From an uncultured Clostridia bacterium (GTDB lineage Bacteria; Bacillota; Clostridia; Oscillospirales; Acutalibacteraceae), in NCBI GenBank assembly GCA_947623505.1, contig CANQGT010000004.1, positions 1 through 64,000 of the forward strand: a stretch of DNA of 64,000 nucleotides. Reading direction: 5' to 3'. The notes below the pieces were generated by a model. The model was not told the origin of the DNA. It made no database searches and saw only the letters and a list, made by a program, of their open reading frames with translations. Each line of letters starts with the position of its first letter. The first letter of the stretch is position 1. Made by a program: the position numbers and the translations under genes. Positions 47,886 to 58,108 of this stretch are shown here, one piece after another.

Positions 47886-49004
47886 TTATCTCTGAACTCT
47901 GGCCGACGCGCCGTTTACCTTTGCCTCGACCTCTTTCAGCGAAGCCATCGAGGTATCTCCCGGCGTGGTCATCGCGAGCGCGCCGTGAACAACGCCGTAA
48001 TCTACGGCTTTCTGCGCGTCACCATAAGTCATAAGCCCATAGATAAGCCCCGAAGCGAAGCTGTCCCCTCCGCCGACTCTGTCTAATATCTCAAGTCCGG
48101 GAAATTCGATGGAATTATAAACCCTGCCGTCCGCGTAGCAGATAGCTTTCCAGTCGTTGACCGTGGCGGTTTTTACGGTGCGAAGCGTTGTGGCGATAAC
48201 CTTGAAATTCGGGTACGCTTTGCATACCTCGCCGAGCATCTTAACATAGCCGTCCATATTGAGCTCCTTGAGTTCGGCGTCGTTGCCCTCAACCTCAAAG
48301 CCGAGGCAGGCGGTGAAGTCTTCCTCGTTGCCTATCATAACGTCAACATATTTCGCAAGCTCATTATTTACCTCCTGCGCCTTCGCCTGACCGCCTATAT
48401 CGTTCCAAAGCGACGGCCTGTAGTTGAGATCGTAGGAAACGACCGTGCCGTATTTCTTTGCCGCCTTGACCGCCTCAATGGCGACCTGCGCCGAGCTTTC
48501 GGAAAGCGCCGCGAATATGCCGCCCGTGTGAAGCCAGCGCGCGCCGAGAGTACCGAATATATAATCCCAATCGAAATCGCCCGGCTTCATCTGGCTTATG
48601 GCGGTGTTGCCTCTGTCCGAAGCGCCGACGGCGCCCCTGATACCGAAGCCTCTTTCCGTGAAATTTATGCCGTTTCTCGTTGTTCTACCGATACCGTCGT
48701 ACTTAACCCATTTTATGAGAGAAGTGTCCACGCCGCCCTGAAGAATAAGGTCTTCAAGCAAACGGCCTATCTCGTTTTCTGCAAACGCCGTTGCGACGGC
48801 TGTTTTCATTCCGAAACATCTTCTCAAACCGCGGGCAACATTATATTCGCCGCCGCCCTCCCATGCTTTGAATGAGCGGGCGGTTTTGATCCTGCCCTCG
48901 CCGGGGTCAAGGCGAAGCATTATTTCTCCGAGGGATATTTCGTCAAACGCGCATTCTTCCTTAGGTCTTAAATTCAAGTTCATTTTTCGTCCTCCAAATA
49001 TCAA
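47886..49004 (-). CDS. kdgK: PfkB-family 2-keto-3-deoxygluconate kinase
   Basis: GGEYNVARGLRRCFG, VSYDLNYRPSLW, DRVGGGDSFASGLIYG; adjacent to KDPG aldolase and uxaC. Confidence 0.85.
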   Translation of the reverse strand: MIFGGRKMNLNLRPKEECAFDEISLGEIMLRLDPGEGRIKTARSFKAWEGGGEYNVARGLRRCFGMKTAVATAFAENEIGRLLEDLILQGGVDTSLIKWVKYDGIGRTTRNGINFTERGFGIRGAVGASDRGNTAISQMKPGDFDWDYIFGTLGARWLHTGGIFAALSESSAQVAIEAVKAAKKYGTVVSYDLNYRPSLWNDIGGQAKAQEVNNELAKYVDVMIGNEEDFTACLGFEVEGNDAELKELNMDGYVKMLGEVCKAYPNFKVIATTLRTVKTATVNDWKAICYADGRVYNSIEFPGLEILDRVGGGDSFASGLIYGLMTYGDAQKAVDYGVVHGALAMTTPGDTSMASLKEVEAKVNGASARVQR

Positions 49005-50401
49005 AATTTAAAATAATTCATAGCGTTATAATAAGAGATGCCCTGCACTATTTCTTTAAGTATCTCCGTATCGTTCGCGTACCGGCCGTCCTCTACCCAT
49101 CTGCCGACGAGCCTGCAAAGGATACGGCGGAAATAATCGTGCCTGCCGTAGGAAGTTATGGAACGCGAATCCGTCTCCATTCCTATAAACTTTCCGAGTA
49201 TGCCGAGATTGCCGAGAGTTTTCATCTGCTCGGTCATTCCGTCCATAGTATCAAGGAACCACCAGGCGGGGCCGAACTGGAGCTTGGACTGCGCCTCATC
49301 GCTCTGGAAATTGCCGAGCATAGTCGCAAGCACGGTATTATCCTTTGGATTCAGATTGAAAAGCACTGTTTTTGGGAGCTTTCCTTTTACATTAAGCGCA
49401 TCGAGAAAACGGCTGAGCGGGTAGGCAATTTCACGGTCGCCCACGGAATCGAAACCTATATCCGCGCCTTTTTCCGCGAACATGGCGGTGTTGTTGTTTC
49501 TCATTGCACCTATATGGATTTCCATTGCCCAACCGAGCTTGTGATACTTTTCACCGAGCGCGAGCATTATTTTCGTTTTGTACGCGTCCGTTCCCTCAAG
49601 GGAAACGCTCCCGCCGTTCATCGCCCGCTCAAAAACGGCGTTTATATCGCGATCCTCGGCCTCCTTATACGGAACATAGTCGAAGGACTGATCCGATATT
49701 TTGCAGCCGACAGATTTGAAATAATCGGCGCGTTTGAGCAACGCGGCGATAACGTCTTTATATGATTTTATCTCAATTCCGGCGGTTTTGCCGAGAAGAG
49801 CTATATATTCGGCAAAGCCGGAAAGATTCATATTGAGCGCCTTGTCGGGGCGGAAAGTCGGCAGCACCTTGCAGTCAAAGCCCTGCGCGTCTTTAAGCAG
49901 TTTATGATATTTCAGATCGTCGGTCGGATCGTCCGTTGTGCATATCACCTTAACATTTGAGCGGGAGATAATGCTTTGCGGCCTGAAATCATTTTCGGCA
50001 ATTATATTATTTGCCCTGTCGTATATCTCGTCGGCTGTTTTGGAGCAAAGAGGAGTCGTTATCCCGAAATATTTTTTCAGCTCGATATGAGCCCAGTGAT
50101 AAAGCGGATTTCCGATCGCGTATTGCAGGGCGTAGGCGAATTTTTCAAATTTTTCCCTGCCCGTTCTGTTCCCCGTGCAGTAATCCTCACCGATTCCGCA
50201 GGAGCGCATCGCGCGCCATTTATAGTGATCGCCCGCAAGCCAAAGCTCCGAAATATCCTTGGGAGGAGCGTTTTCGTAAATTTCCTTGGGGCTGAGGTGG
50301 CAGTGATAATCGCACACCGGTAAATCTTCGCAGTAATCGTGAAAAAGGCGTTTTGCCGTATCGGTATCAAGCAGAAAATCCGCGTCCATAAATTCTTTCA
50401 C
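49001..50401 (-). CDS. uxaC: Glucuronate isomerase
   Basis: VCDYHCHLSPKEIYEN, DHYKWRAMRSCGI, GMETDSRSITSYGRHDYFRRILC. Confidence 0.95.
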   Translation of the reverse strand: MKEFMDADFLLDTDTAKRLFHDYCEDLPVCDYHCHLSPKEIYENAPPKDISELWLAGDHYKWRAMRSCGIGEDYCTGNRTGREKFEKFAYALQYAIGNPLYHWAHIELKKYFGITTPLCSKTADEIYDRANNIIAENDFRPQSIISRSNVKVICTTDDPTDDLKYHKLLKDAQGFDCKVLPTFRPDKALNMNLSGFAEYIALLGKTAGIEIKSYKDVIAALLKRADYFKSVGCKISDQSFDYVPYKEAEDRDINAVFERAMNGGSVSLEGTDAYKTKIMLALGEKYHKLGWAMEIHIGAMRNNNTAMFAEKGADIGFDSVGDREIAYPLSRFLDALNVKGKLPKTVLFNLNPKDNTVLATMLGNFQSDEAQSKLQFGPAWWFLDTMDGMTEQMKTLGNLGILGKFIGMETDSRSITSYGRHDYFRRILCRLVGRWVEDGRYANDTEILKEIVQGISYYNAMNYFKF

Positions 50402-50625
50402 AAAGAAACCTCCCCGCTTTAAATTTACATATATTATATACTTCCGTTTAAGCTATTTCAAGCAAATTTATCCTTAAAATAATTTTATTGAATAAAAGAC
50501 GGCAGACTGATATAATAAAAATACAAAATATATTCGCTCAGACGGCAAAATATTTAAGGCGGCAGCCGAACGCGCGCCATTTGAAATATACCGCCCGAAA
50601 GCGAAATAATAAAAAGGGTGATAAA

Positions 50626-51228
50626 ATGAACATTTGCGTTTTCGGAGCCTCAAGCGATATTATCGACGATAAATATATTGACGCGGCATATAAGCTCGGA
50701 AGCGAGATGGCAAGGCGGAATATCGGCCTTGTTTTCGGCGGCGGGAACTGCGGCGTTATGGGCGCTTCCGCCAGAGGCGAATTTGACAACGGCGGCTATA
50801 TTTTAGGCGTTGCCCCGCACTTTATGAAAATACACAATCTGCTGTTTGACAACTGCACAAAATTCAAGCACACGGAAACGATGAGCGAGAGAAAAACCTA
50901 TATGGAGGATCACGCCGACGCTTTCATCATCGCTCCGGGCGGCGTAGGCACCTTTGAGGAGTTTTTCGAGGTCTACACATTAAAGCAGCTTGGCAGGCAC
51001 AACAAGGCCATAGCCATATTCAACGTTTGCGGATATTATGACAAAATGATAGATATGCTTGAGCATTCGGTCGATGAGAATTTCATAAAAAGAGATTCTC
51101 TTGAGCTTATCGAAGTGTTTGACAAGGTTGAACCGATGCTTGACTATATCGAAAATTACAAGGGCGTTGACACGGACGTTATGAAAGTGCGCTACGCGTT
51201 TCTTCAGGACGGAGAAAAAATGGAATAA
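50626..51228 (+). CDS. LOG-family (TIGR00730) nucleoside 5'-monophosphate phosphoribohydrolase
   Basis: VFGGGNCGVMGA and PGGVGTFEEFFE (PGGxGTxxE). Confidence 0.92.
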   Translation: MNICVFGASSDIIDDKYIDAAYKLGSEMARRNIGLVFGGGNCGVMGASARGEFDNGGYILGVAPHFMKIHNLLFDNCTKFKHTETMSERKTYMEDHADAFIIAPGGVGTFEEFFEVYTLKQLGRHNKAIAIFNVCGYYDKMIDMLEHSVDENFIKRDSLELIEVFDKVEPMLDYIENYKGVDTDVMKVRYAFLQDGEKME

Positions 51229-51242
51229 ACGCCGATCATAAC

Positions 51243-51283
51243 AAAAAAGCCGGTGAGCAATCACCGACTTTTTGCTTTTTTTA
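51243..51283. terminator. Bidirectional terminator between LOG gene and rplL
   Basis: aaaaagccggtga-gcaa-tcaccgactttttgctttttt. Confidence 0.85.
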
Positions 51284-51288
51284 TTTAA

Positions 51289-51681
51289 TTACTTGAGCTC
51301 AACCTCAGCGCCGGCTTCGGTAAGAGCGGCCTTAAGAGCCTCTGCGTCGGCAGTGGGAACGGCTTCCTTAACGGTTGCGGGCGCGGCGTCAACGATAGCC
51401 TTAGCCTCTTTAAGTCCGAGGCCTGTAGCCTCACGAACAGCCTTAATAACAGCGATCTTGTTTGCGCCTACGCTTGTAAGTACAACGTCAAACTCTGTCT
51501 TTTCCTCGGCTGCGGGAGCGCCGCTGTCTACCGGGCCGGCAACTGCAACTGCCGCGGCAGCGCTTACGCCGAATTCTTCTTCTACTGCTGATACGAGCTC
51601 CGAAAGCTCAAGAACGGTAAGAGTTTTAAGCTCTTCAACGATCTTAGTTACGTTTTCTGATGCCATTTTTATTTCCTCCAA
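51289..51681 (-). CDS. rplL: Ribosomal protein L7/L12
   Basis: [43 protein letters not shown]. Confidence 0.98.
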   Translation of the reverse strand: MEEIKMASENVTKIVEELKTLTVLELSELVSAVEEEFGVSAAAAVAVAGPVDSGAPAAEEKTEFDVVLTSVGANKIAVIKAVREATGLGLKEAKAIVDAAPATVKEAVPTADAEALKAALTEAGAEVELK

Positions 51682-51702
51682 ATAAAATTTAATTTTTGCC
51701 GA

Positions 51703-52269
51703 TTATTCGGCCGTTTCGGTTGCGGGAGCTTCCTCACTCGGAGCCTCCGCGGTTTTTGCTTTTAAACATTCTTCCGCGCCGCCCTTGTCAACAATGGCTT
51801 TAACACCTCTTGCGAATGCCGCTATCGGAGCGCTGAATACGCTGCAAACCGTTGCGAGAAGAACCTCTCTGGACGGAAGCTTTGCAAGCGACTGGAGCTT
51901 TTCCGTGCTGATAACCGCGCCGTCAAGATAACCTGACTTGAGGGTAAAGTTTTTGTGATTGTCCGCGAACTTCTGAAGAATACGCGCCGACGCAACATAA
52001 TCGTCCGCGCTGGTTGCAAGCGCCGTTGTGCCCTCAAGGACATCGTCAAGACCGCCGAGACCCGCGTCGTCCGCGGCTCTTTTAAGGAGCGTGTTTTTAA
52101 CTACCGTGTATTCCACGCCCGCCTCGCGCAGCTCTTTGCGCAGCTTAGTATCGTCCTCAACGGTGATACCCTTGTAGTCGACTACAACGCCTGCAATGGA
52201 GCCCTTGATTCTCTCGGCAAGAGCGGCAACCTGTGCCTGTTTCTTTTCAAGAATTGCTGTGCTTGGCAT
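51703..52269 (-). CDS. rplJ: Ribosomal protein L10
   Basis: VVDYKGITVEDDTKLRKELREAGVEYTVVKNTLLKRA; followed by rplL. Confidence 0.96.
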   Translation of the reverse strand: MPSTAILEKKQAQVAALAERIKGSIAGVVVDYKGITVEDDTKLRKELREAGVEYTVVKNTLLKRAADDAGLGGLDDVLEGTTALATSADDYVASARILQKFADNHKNFTLKSGYLDGAVISTEKLQSLAKLPSREVLLATVCSVFSAPIAAFARGVKAIVDKGGAEECLKAKTAEAPSEEAPATETAE

Positions 52270-52299
52270 TAACCGTACCTCCATACTTATTTGCCGCCC

Positions 52300-52465
52300 G
52301 AAAGAGCGGACTTAAGGCTGTTTCCAAAAAGAAAAGTGCATTCCGAAAGAGGAATGCACAACATTTCTAATATATATAACAATATTATATATTACCGAAA
52401 ATGCTCATTCCTCGGCAGGCGATAAACTTACACCGAAAAGGTACCTGCTGTCTTTGGTTGAACAG
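52300..52465 (-). ncRNA. L10 ribosomal protein leader with intrinsic terminator (attenuator)
   Basis: Minus strand ...ccaaagacagcaggtaccttttcggtgtaag..tcgcctgccgagg.. then gtgcattcc-tctttc-ggaatgcacttttcttttt; directly upstream of rplJ. Confidence 0.75.
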
Positions 52466-52472
52466 CGAACGT

Positions 52473-52501
52473 ATTATAACACAAGGCAAGCGCCTTGTCA
52501 A
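52473..52501 (-). promoter_or_regulatory. Promoter of rplJ-rplL (TTGACA-17-TATAAT)
   Basis: Minus strand ttgaca / aggcgcttgccttgtgt / tataat. Confidence 0.8.
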
Positions 52502-52510
52502 TACCTGAAT

Positions 52511-53218
52511 TTACTGCGCCGCGGCGCCGGAGCCGACCCTGTTAGGATTGATGCGAATGCCGGGGCCCATAGTTGACGCTACCGCGCAGGACTTGATATA
52601 CTGCCCCTTAGCGGCGGCGGGCTTTGCCTTGATTATCGCGTCGAGCAGCGCATTGAAATTTTCAAGCAATTTCTCGGTGCCGAATGAAGCCTTGCCTATC
52701 GGGCAATGAATGATATTTGATTTATCGAGACGGTATTCGATCTTACCGGCTTTAGCGTCCGTAACGGCCTTGGCAACGTCCATAGTTACCGTTCCGGCCT
52801 TGGGCGAGGGCATAAGCCCGCGGGGGCCGAGAACCTTACCCAAGCGACCTACAAAGCCCATCATATCGGGGCTGGCGATGGCAACGTCAAATTCCATCCA
52901 ACCGCCCTGTATTTTCGTTACGAGATCCGCGTCGCCCACGATATCAGCGCCCGCCTCTTCGGCGGCCTTTGCGAGATCGCCCTTCGCGAACACCGCAACC
53001 CTTACGTCCTTACCTGTTCCGTTAGGCAGAACAACCGCGCCGCGAACCTGCTGATCAGCATGGCGGGAGTCAACGCCCAAACGAACGTGAACTTCTATTG
53101 TTTCATCGAATTTTGCCGTTGCCGTTTTTGCCGCGAGATCAAGCGCCTCGGCGGTTTCATATAATGCCGAACGGTCAATGAGCTTCGCGCTGTCTGTATA
53201 TTTCTTTCCGTGTTTCAT
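52511..53218 (-). CDS. rplA: Ribosomal protein L1
   Basis: [64 protein letters not shown]. Confidence 0.97.
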   Translation of the reverse strand: MKHGKKYTDSAKLIDRSALYETAEALDLAAKTATAKFDETIEVHVRLGVDSRHADQQVRGAVVLPNGTGKDVRVAVFAKGDLAKAAEEAGADIVGDADLVTKIQGGWMEFDVAIASPDMMGFVGRLGKVLGPRGLMPSPKAGTVTMDVAKAVTDAKAGKIEYRLDKSNIIHCPIGKASFGTEKLLENFNALLDAIIKAKPAAAKGQYIKSCAVASTMGPGIRINPNRVGSGAAAQ

Positions 53219-53267
53219 AATAAATTACCTCCAGTGGTTAATCGGATTTTTCCTCCCACACGGGGAA

Positions 53268-53693
53268 TCAGTCTTCAACTTCCACGCCCATACTGCGCGC
53301 GGTGCCTGCTATCATACTCATTGCGGACTCAAGATTTGCCGCGTTGAGATCGGGGAGCTTCGTTTCGGCTATCTGCTGAACCTGAGCCTTTGTTATCTTT
53401 GCTACCTTGGTTTTGTTCGGAACGCCGGAACCGGATTCGATCCCGCAGGCTTTCTTTATAAGAACCGCCGCGGGGGGCGTTTTCGTTACGAACGTGAATG
53501 AACGGTCTTCAAAAACGGTGATAACGACCGGAATGATAAGGCCGGCGTCGTTCTTCGTTCTTTCGTTGAACTCCTTCGTAAACGCCATAATGTTTACACC
53601 GTGCTGACCGAGCGCAGGGCCTACCGGGGGCGCCGGCGTTGCTTTGCCTGCGGGGATCTGAAGTTTGATTAAACCTACTACCTTCTGAGCCAT
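53268..53693 (-). CDS. rplK: Ribosomal protein L11
   Basis: [43 protein letters not shown]; start corrected from ORF track. Confidence 0.97.
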   Translation of the reverse strand: MAQKVVGLIKLQIPAGKATPAPPVGPALGQHGVNIMAFTKEFNERTKNDAGLIIPVVITVFEDRSFTFVTKTPPAAVLIKKACGIESGSGVPNKTKVAKITKAQVQQIAETKLPDLNAANLESAMSMIAGTARSMGVEVED

Positions 53694-53798
53694 AAATAAA
53701 TTTCCTCCTAAAAAATGTGGTTTGGCGGGAAAGCAATTCCCTCCCACTCACCGCAAAGCGGTGAACAATAAGCAGATATACTGCGTATTACCTTAATG

Positions 53799-54323
53799 TT
53801 AATCCTTGATCTTTTCAAGCTGATCAAGCTCAAATTCAACGGACGTTTCCCTGCCGAACATGGAAATGGAAACGAGAACGCTGTTTTTGCCGACGTCAAC
53901 GGATTCAACGGTGCCCGAGAAGCCCTCGAGAGGCCCGTCTATTACGTTTACAAGATCGCCCGCCGCGTAAGATACCTCTACGCTTATCTTTTCGATGCCG
54001 AGCTTCTTTACCTCCTCGTCGGTGAGGGGTACGGGCTTGCTTTCGGGGCCAACAAAGCCCGTGCAGCCTCTGATATTGCGGACAACATACCACGTGTCGT
54101 CGTTCATTACCATTTTAACGAGCACATAGCCGGGAAAGATTTTTCTTTCCACTTCCTTTTTCTTGCCGTCCTCTTTGATTTCCACGACCGTTTCTGTGGG
54201 AACTGAAACCTCCTGAATCAAATCTTGGAGATTGCGGTTTTCAACAACGGTCTGAATATTGCTCGCCACCTTGTTTTCATAGCCCGAAAACGTGTGTGCA
54301 ACATACCATTTAGCTTCTTCCAT
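53799..54323 (-). CDS. nusG: Transcription termination/antitermination protein NusG
   Basis: WYVAHTFSGYENKV, FPGYVLVKMVMNDDTWYVVRNIRGCTGFVG, KOW DLVNVIDGPLEGFSGTV. Confidence 0.96.
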   Translation of the reverse strand: MEEAKWYVAHTFSGYENKVASNIQTVVENRNLQDLIQEVSVPTETVVEIKEDGKKKEVERKIFPGYVLVKMVMNDDTWYVVRNIRGCTGFVGPESKPVPLTDEEVKKLGIEKISVEVSYAAGDLVNVIDGPLEGFSGTVESVDVGKNSVLVSISMFGRETSVEFELDQLEKIKD

Positions 54324-54367
54324 ATGGATTTAAGCCTCCGTAAATAAATTCAGCCTGCCCGCGTCAA

Positions 54368-54826
54368 TCACTTCGACGAGCTCTCGGAATTTCCTTCGTT
54401 CGCGGCGCTGCTCGCTGCCGTGCTGCCTGCTGCGGTTGTGCCGGCGGCCGTGCTGCCTGTTGACGACGCGCCCGTGCCGCTTTCAGAATCGGCGGCAGTT
54501 GACGAACCCGCCTGCGACGTATTGCTTTCGGAGCCCGCCTCAGCCGAATCGCTTACGGAAGTCGTTGTGGTGGTGGGAGCAAGATTTTTAATTCCCTTAA
54601 GACCAAGTGAAAGACCTGTATCAACAATATAGATCGCAACGCCTACTATGATCGTTACAAACAAAACTATCGCCGCGTTCTTGAGCGTTTCTTTCGCGGT
54701 CGGCCAAACTACCTTTTTGCGCTCCGAGTTAACGCTTTTGAAGAAAGAGGCAACGGATTTCAACGGATTCTTTCTTGCTTTTTTCTTTTTTTCTGCCTTT
54801 TCGGGCTTCTTTTTTTCTTCCGCCAT
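54368..54826 (-). CDS. secE: Preprotein translocase SecE with long Ser/Thr/Ala/Gly-rich C-terminal tail
   Basis: ERKKVVWPTAKETLKNAAIVLFVTIIVGVAIYIVD core; low-complexity tail after TM; between rpmG and nusG. Confidence 0.92.
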   Translation of the reverse strand: MAEEKKKPEKAEKKKKARKNPLKSVASFFKSVNSERKKVVWPTAKETLKNAAIVLFVTIIVGVAIYIVDTGLSLGLKGIKNLAPTTTTTSVSDSAEAGSESNTSQAGSSTAADSESGTGASSTGSTAAGTTAAGSTAASSAANEGNSESSSK

Positions 54827-54838
54827 TGCTATCCTCCG

Positions 54839-54988
54839 TTACTTCGTCTCTCTGTGAAGAGTATGTTTTCTGCAGAATGGGCAATACTTGTTCATTTCAA
54901 GTCTGTCCGGAGTATTCTTTTTGTTCTTCATCGTGTTGTAATTGCGTTGTTTGCATTCAGTGCAAGCCAAAGTGATCTTAACTCTCAT
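54839..54988 (-). CDS. rpmG: Ribosomal protein L33 (zinc-binding, CxxC form)
   Basis: [49 protein letters not shown]. Confidence 0.96.
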   Translation of the reverse strand: MRVKITLACTECKQRNYNTMKNKKNTPDRLEMNKYCPFCRKHTLHRETK

Positions 54989-55217
54989 TTCGACGCCTCC
55001 GTTTAAATTTCGATTTTTGATCTCCCTCTGCCGAACGAACGGCAAGCCGCAAAAGCGGGCAGGAAAAGGGCAAAAAAATTAACCCCTTTCAGAGGTAAAC
55101 ATACTATATCACAAGCCACCCGAAAAAGTCAAGCAAATTCCGCAAAAAATTTGCAATTATCCTCGATTTATATTATTATAATAAAAACACACATATATAT
55201 TGTATTTCGGTGATAGT

Positions 55218-56333
55218 ATGACCACAATTATAATCGGCGCCGGAGCGTCCGGGCTTGCCTGCGCCGTAAGCCTGAAACAGAATATTCCCGACGAAAAGGT
55301 TATCGTGCTTGAGCGCCTTTCTGCCCCGGGAAGAAAAATCCTTGCCACCGGCAACGGCAGATGCAATTTAACAAATTCATCGGCCGAGGGCTTTTCGCGG
55401 GTAAAGGATTTTTTCGCGGGACTCGGCCTTGTTACCTGCGAAGAAGAGCAGGGCAGGATATACCCCTATTCCCGCAAATCGAAAACCGTTTTGGATATTC
55501 TGCTCAACTCCTGCGAAAAACTCGGCGTTGAAATAATAACCGAATGCCGCGCGCAGAAAATAGACGGCGGCCCCGCAGTAATTTCCTCAAAGGGAGTTTT
55601 TGAGGCGGACAGCGTTGTGGTAGCCGCGGGAGGAACGGCGCAGAAAAATCTCGGCTCCGACGGCAGCTCGTATTCGCTTCTTACGGCGCTCGGCCACTCC
55701 TGCTCAAAAACGTATCCCGCGCTCGTTCAGCTCGTCTCCTCAAGCAGATACCCGAGAATGTTAAAGGGCTCAAGGGCAAAATGCGAGGTATCGATAGAGC
55801 TCGCCGGAAAAAACGCCGGAAGCGAGTACGGCGAGGTGCTTTTTACGGATTACGGGCTTTCCGGAATAGCGGTTATGAACCTTTCGCACATCGCGTCCGA
55901 GAATTTCAGCCGCGACGTTCCGGAAAAATGCGTTGCCGTGCTCGATTTGGTTCCAGAAATGAGCCGCGGCGAGCTTTGCGCCCATATCGAAAAATTCGGC
56001 GGTCTTGAGGGCTTGCTCGGCGGGGAGCTTTCCGGCATACTTTTAAAGCAGGCGCGCGGCGACGCTGAAAAAACCGCCGAATACGCGAAAAGCTGGCGGC
56101 TTATAATCACCGGCACAAAGGGGTTTGATTTTGCCCAGATCACCGCGGGCGGAATACCGCTTTCGGAATTTGACGGCTTTAAATCAAAATTCGCGAAGAA
56201 CGTTTATGCCTGCGGCGAGGCGCTGGACAGGCATTTCCCCTGCGGAGGATTCAACCTTGATTTTGCGTGGAGCAGCGGCATCGGCGCCGCGAAACAGATA
56301 GCGGAGAAAATAAAAAATGATAAGAATAAGTGA
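55218..56333 (+). CDS. HI0933/YhiN-type flavoprotein (NAD(P)/FAD-dependent oxidoreductase)
   Basis: TIIIGAGASGLACAVSL, ATGNGRCNLTN, CGEALDRHFPCGGFNLDFAWSSG. Confidence 0.88.
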   Translation: MTTIIIGAGASGLACAVSLKQNIPDEKVIVLERLSAPGRKILATGNGRCNLTNSSAEGFSRVKDFFAGLGLVTCEEEQGRIYPYSRKSKTVLDILLNSCEKLGVEIITECRAQKIDGGPAVISSKGVFEADSVVVAAGGTAQKNLGSDGSSYSLLTALGHSCSKTYPALVQLVSSSRYPRMLKGSRAKCEVSIELAGKNAGSEYGEVLFTDYGLSGIAVMNLSHIASENFSRDVPEKCVAVLDLVPEMSRGELCAHIEKFGGLEGLLGGELSGILLKQARGDAEKTAEYAKSWRLIITGTKGFDFAQITAGGIPLSEFDGFKSKFAKNVYACGEALDRHFPCGGFNLDFAWSSGIGAAKQIAEKIKNDKNK

Positions 56334-57912
56334 AATAAAGCTTTCCCTTGACGAGGACGAGAGCCTGCTGCGCGAAAAGGCGTCAAGGCTGCTTAAAATA
56401 AACAAAAAATACATTACCTCGCTCACGGTATTCAAAAAAAGCGTTGACGCGAGAAAAAAGGATGATATACACTTTTCATACACGGTTGACCTGACCGTTT
56501 CCCTTGACGAAAAGCAAATCGTTTCAAAATGCAAATCGCAAAAGGTGAGCCTTGCAAAGCCGTATATCTGTGAATTGCCCGAAAACAAAAGGAGTTCCCC
56601 TTACCGCCCGATTATAGTAGGCTTCGGCCCCGCGGGTATGTTGGCGGGTCTCATTCTGTCCGAAGCGGGTATGCGCCCGATAATCCTTGAACGCGGCAAA
56701 GGGATCGACGAACGCAAAAAGGACGTAAACAGATTTTGGAAAGAGCGCGAGCTAAACGAGGAATCGAACGTGCAGTTCGGCGAAGGCGGAGCCGGAACCT
56801 TTTCGGACGGCAAGCTCACAACGGGAATCAAAAGCCCGTATATACGCAAGGTGCTCGAAGAGCTGTACGAAGCCGGAGCGCCTGAGGAAATACTCTATTC
56901 CTCCAAACCCCATATAGGGACGGACAGGCTTGCCGTGGTGGTCAAAAACATACGCGAAAAAACAGAGCGCCTCGGCGGCGAGGTTTGGCTTGAAACGAAG
57001 CTTGAAAAGCTGATAGTTTATAACGGCTTCGTTCATGGCATAACGTACACCCAAAATGGTGTAAAAAAAGATATGCAAGCGGACAGCGTGATTATGGCGA
57101 TAGGGCACAGCGCGAGGGACACCGTTGAAATGCTGTTTGATTTGGGCGTAAAAATGATGCAAAAGCCGTTTTCGGTGGGCGCGCGCATAGAGCACCCCCA
57201 AAGCCTTATAGATAAGGCGCAGTACGGCAAATTCGCGGGGCACCCAAAGCTCGGAGCGGCCGATTACAAGCTTGCCTGCCATGGGCTGCATGAACGGGGA
57301 GCGTACACCTTTTGTATGTGCCCCGGCGGAACGGTCGTTGCGGCCGCGAGCGAAAAAGGCGGCGTTATCGTAAACGGTATGAGCGACCTCGCGAGAGACG
57401 GCGAAAACGCAAACAGCGCGCTGCTTGTGGGCATTGAGCCCAAGGATTTTCCGAGCGAGCATCCGCTTTCGGGCATATACTATCAGCGCTCGATAGAACA
57501 CGCCGCGTTTGAGCTTGGCGGCGGCGATTACAGAGCGCCCGCCCAGCTTGTGGGCGATTTTCTCAAGGGGATAGAGAGCAAATCCCTCGGAAACGTGAAT
57601 CCCACCTGCCCCACGGGTGTTACCCTCACCTCCATTGACGGCTGCCTGCCGCCGAAGGTCACGGCGACGATGCGCTCGGCAATAGTTGAAATGGATAAAA
57701 AGCTAAACGGCTTCAACACATATGACGCGGTGCTTACCGCGCCCGAAACGAGAAGCTCAAGCTCCGTAAGAATACTACGCGATGAATTTTGCCAATGCAA
57801 TATAAGCGGCGTATATCCCTGCGGAGAGGGAGCCGGCTACGCGGGCGGTATCGTTTCCGCCGCCGTGGACGGCATTAAATGCGCCATAGCCGTTATGGGC
57901 GACGAGCATTGA
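56317..57912 (+). CDS. FAD-dependent dehydrogenase-like protein (YtfP/COG2509-type)
   Basis: VGFGPAGMLAGLILSEAG, FGEGGAGTFSDGKLTTGIKS, PCGEGAGYAGGIVSAAVDG. Confidence 0.88.
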   Translation: MIRISEIKLSLDEDESLLREKASRLLKINKKYITSLTVFKKSVDARKKDDIHFSYTVDLTVSLDEKQIVSKCKSQKVSLAKPYICELPENKRSSPYRPIIVGFGPAGMLAGLILSEAGMRPIILERGKGIDERKKDVNRFWKERELNEESNVQFGEGGAGTFSDGKLTTGIKSPYIRKVLEELYEAGAPEEILYSSKPHIGTDRLAVVVKNIREKTERLGGEVWLETKLEKLIVYNGFVHGITYTQNGVKKDMQADSVIMAIGHSARDTVEMLFDLGVKMMQKPFSVGARIEHPQSLIDKAQYGKFAGHPKLGAADYKLACHGLHERGAYTFCMCPGGTVVAAASEKGGVIVNGMSDLARDGENANSALLVGIEPKDFPSEHPLSGIYYQRSIEHAAFELGGGDYRAPAQLVGDFLKGIESKSLGNVNPTCPTGVTLTSIDGCLPPKVTATMRSAIVEMDKKLNGFNTYDAVLTAPETRSSSSVRILRDEFCQCNISGVYPCGEGAGYAGGIVSAAVDGIKCAIAVMGDEH

Positions 57913-58050
57913 CAGATTTTTCCGCACCTTTTGCGACGCAATAGTGAAAAACTCGGCAAAGCGGAAATGAAAAATGAAAACAAACGGCGGGAAATTGTTT
58001 GGCAGAGGAAGAACGAAAGCCCTGAAAGGTTAAATTTATAAAATAAAATT

Positions 58051-58092
58051 CGGGCGAAAGAATTGTGAAACGCACATTCTTTCGCCCGATCT
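58051..58092. terminator. Bidirectional terminator
   Basis: cgggcgaaagaat...attctttcgcccg. Confidence 0.7.
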
Positions 58093-58108
58093 TCTTTATA
58101 TTCTATCT

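Noticed and set aside
55218-56333. Flavoprotein of a family often annotated as BaiN (bile acid dehydroxylation)
   Set aside because: The HI0933/YhiN family is widespread and there is no bai operon context, so the bile-acid role is not supported despite the BSH-like gene in the window.
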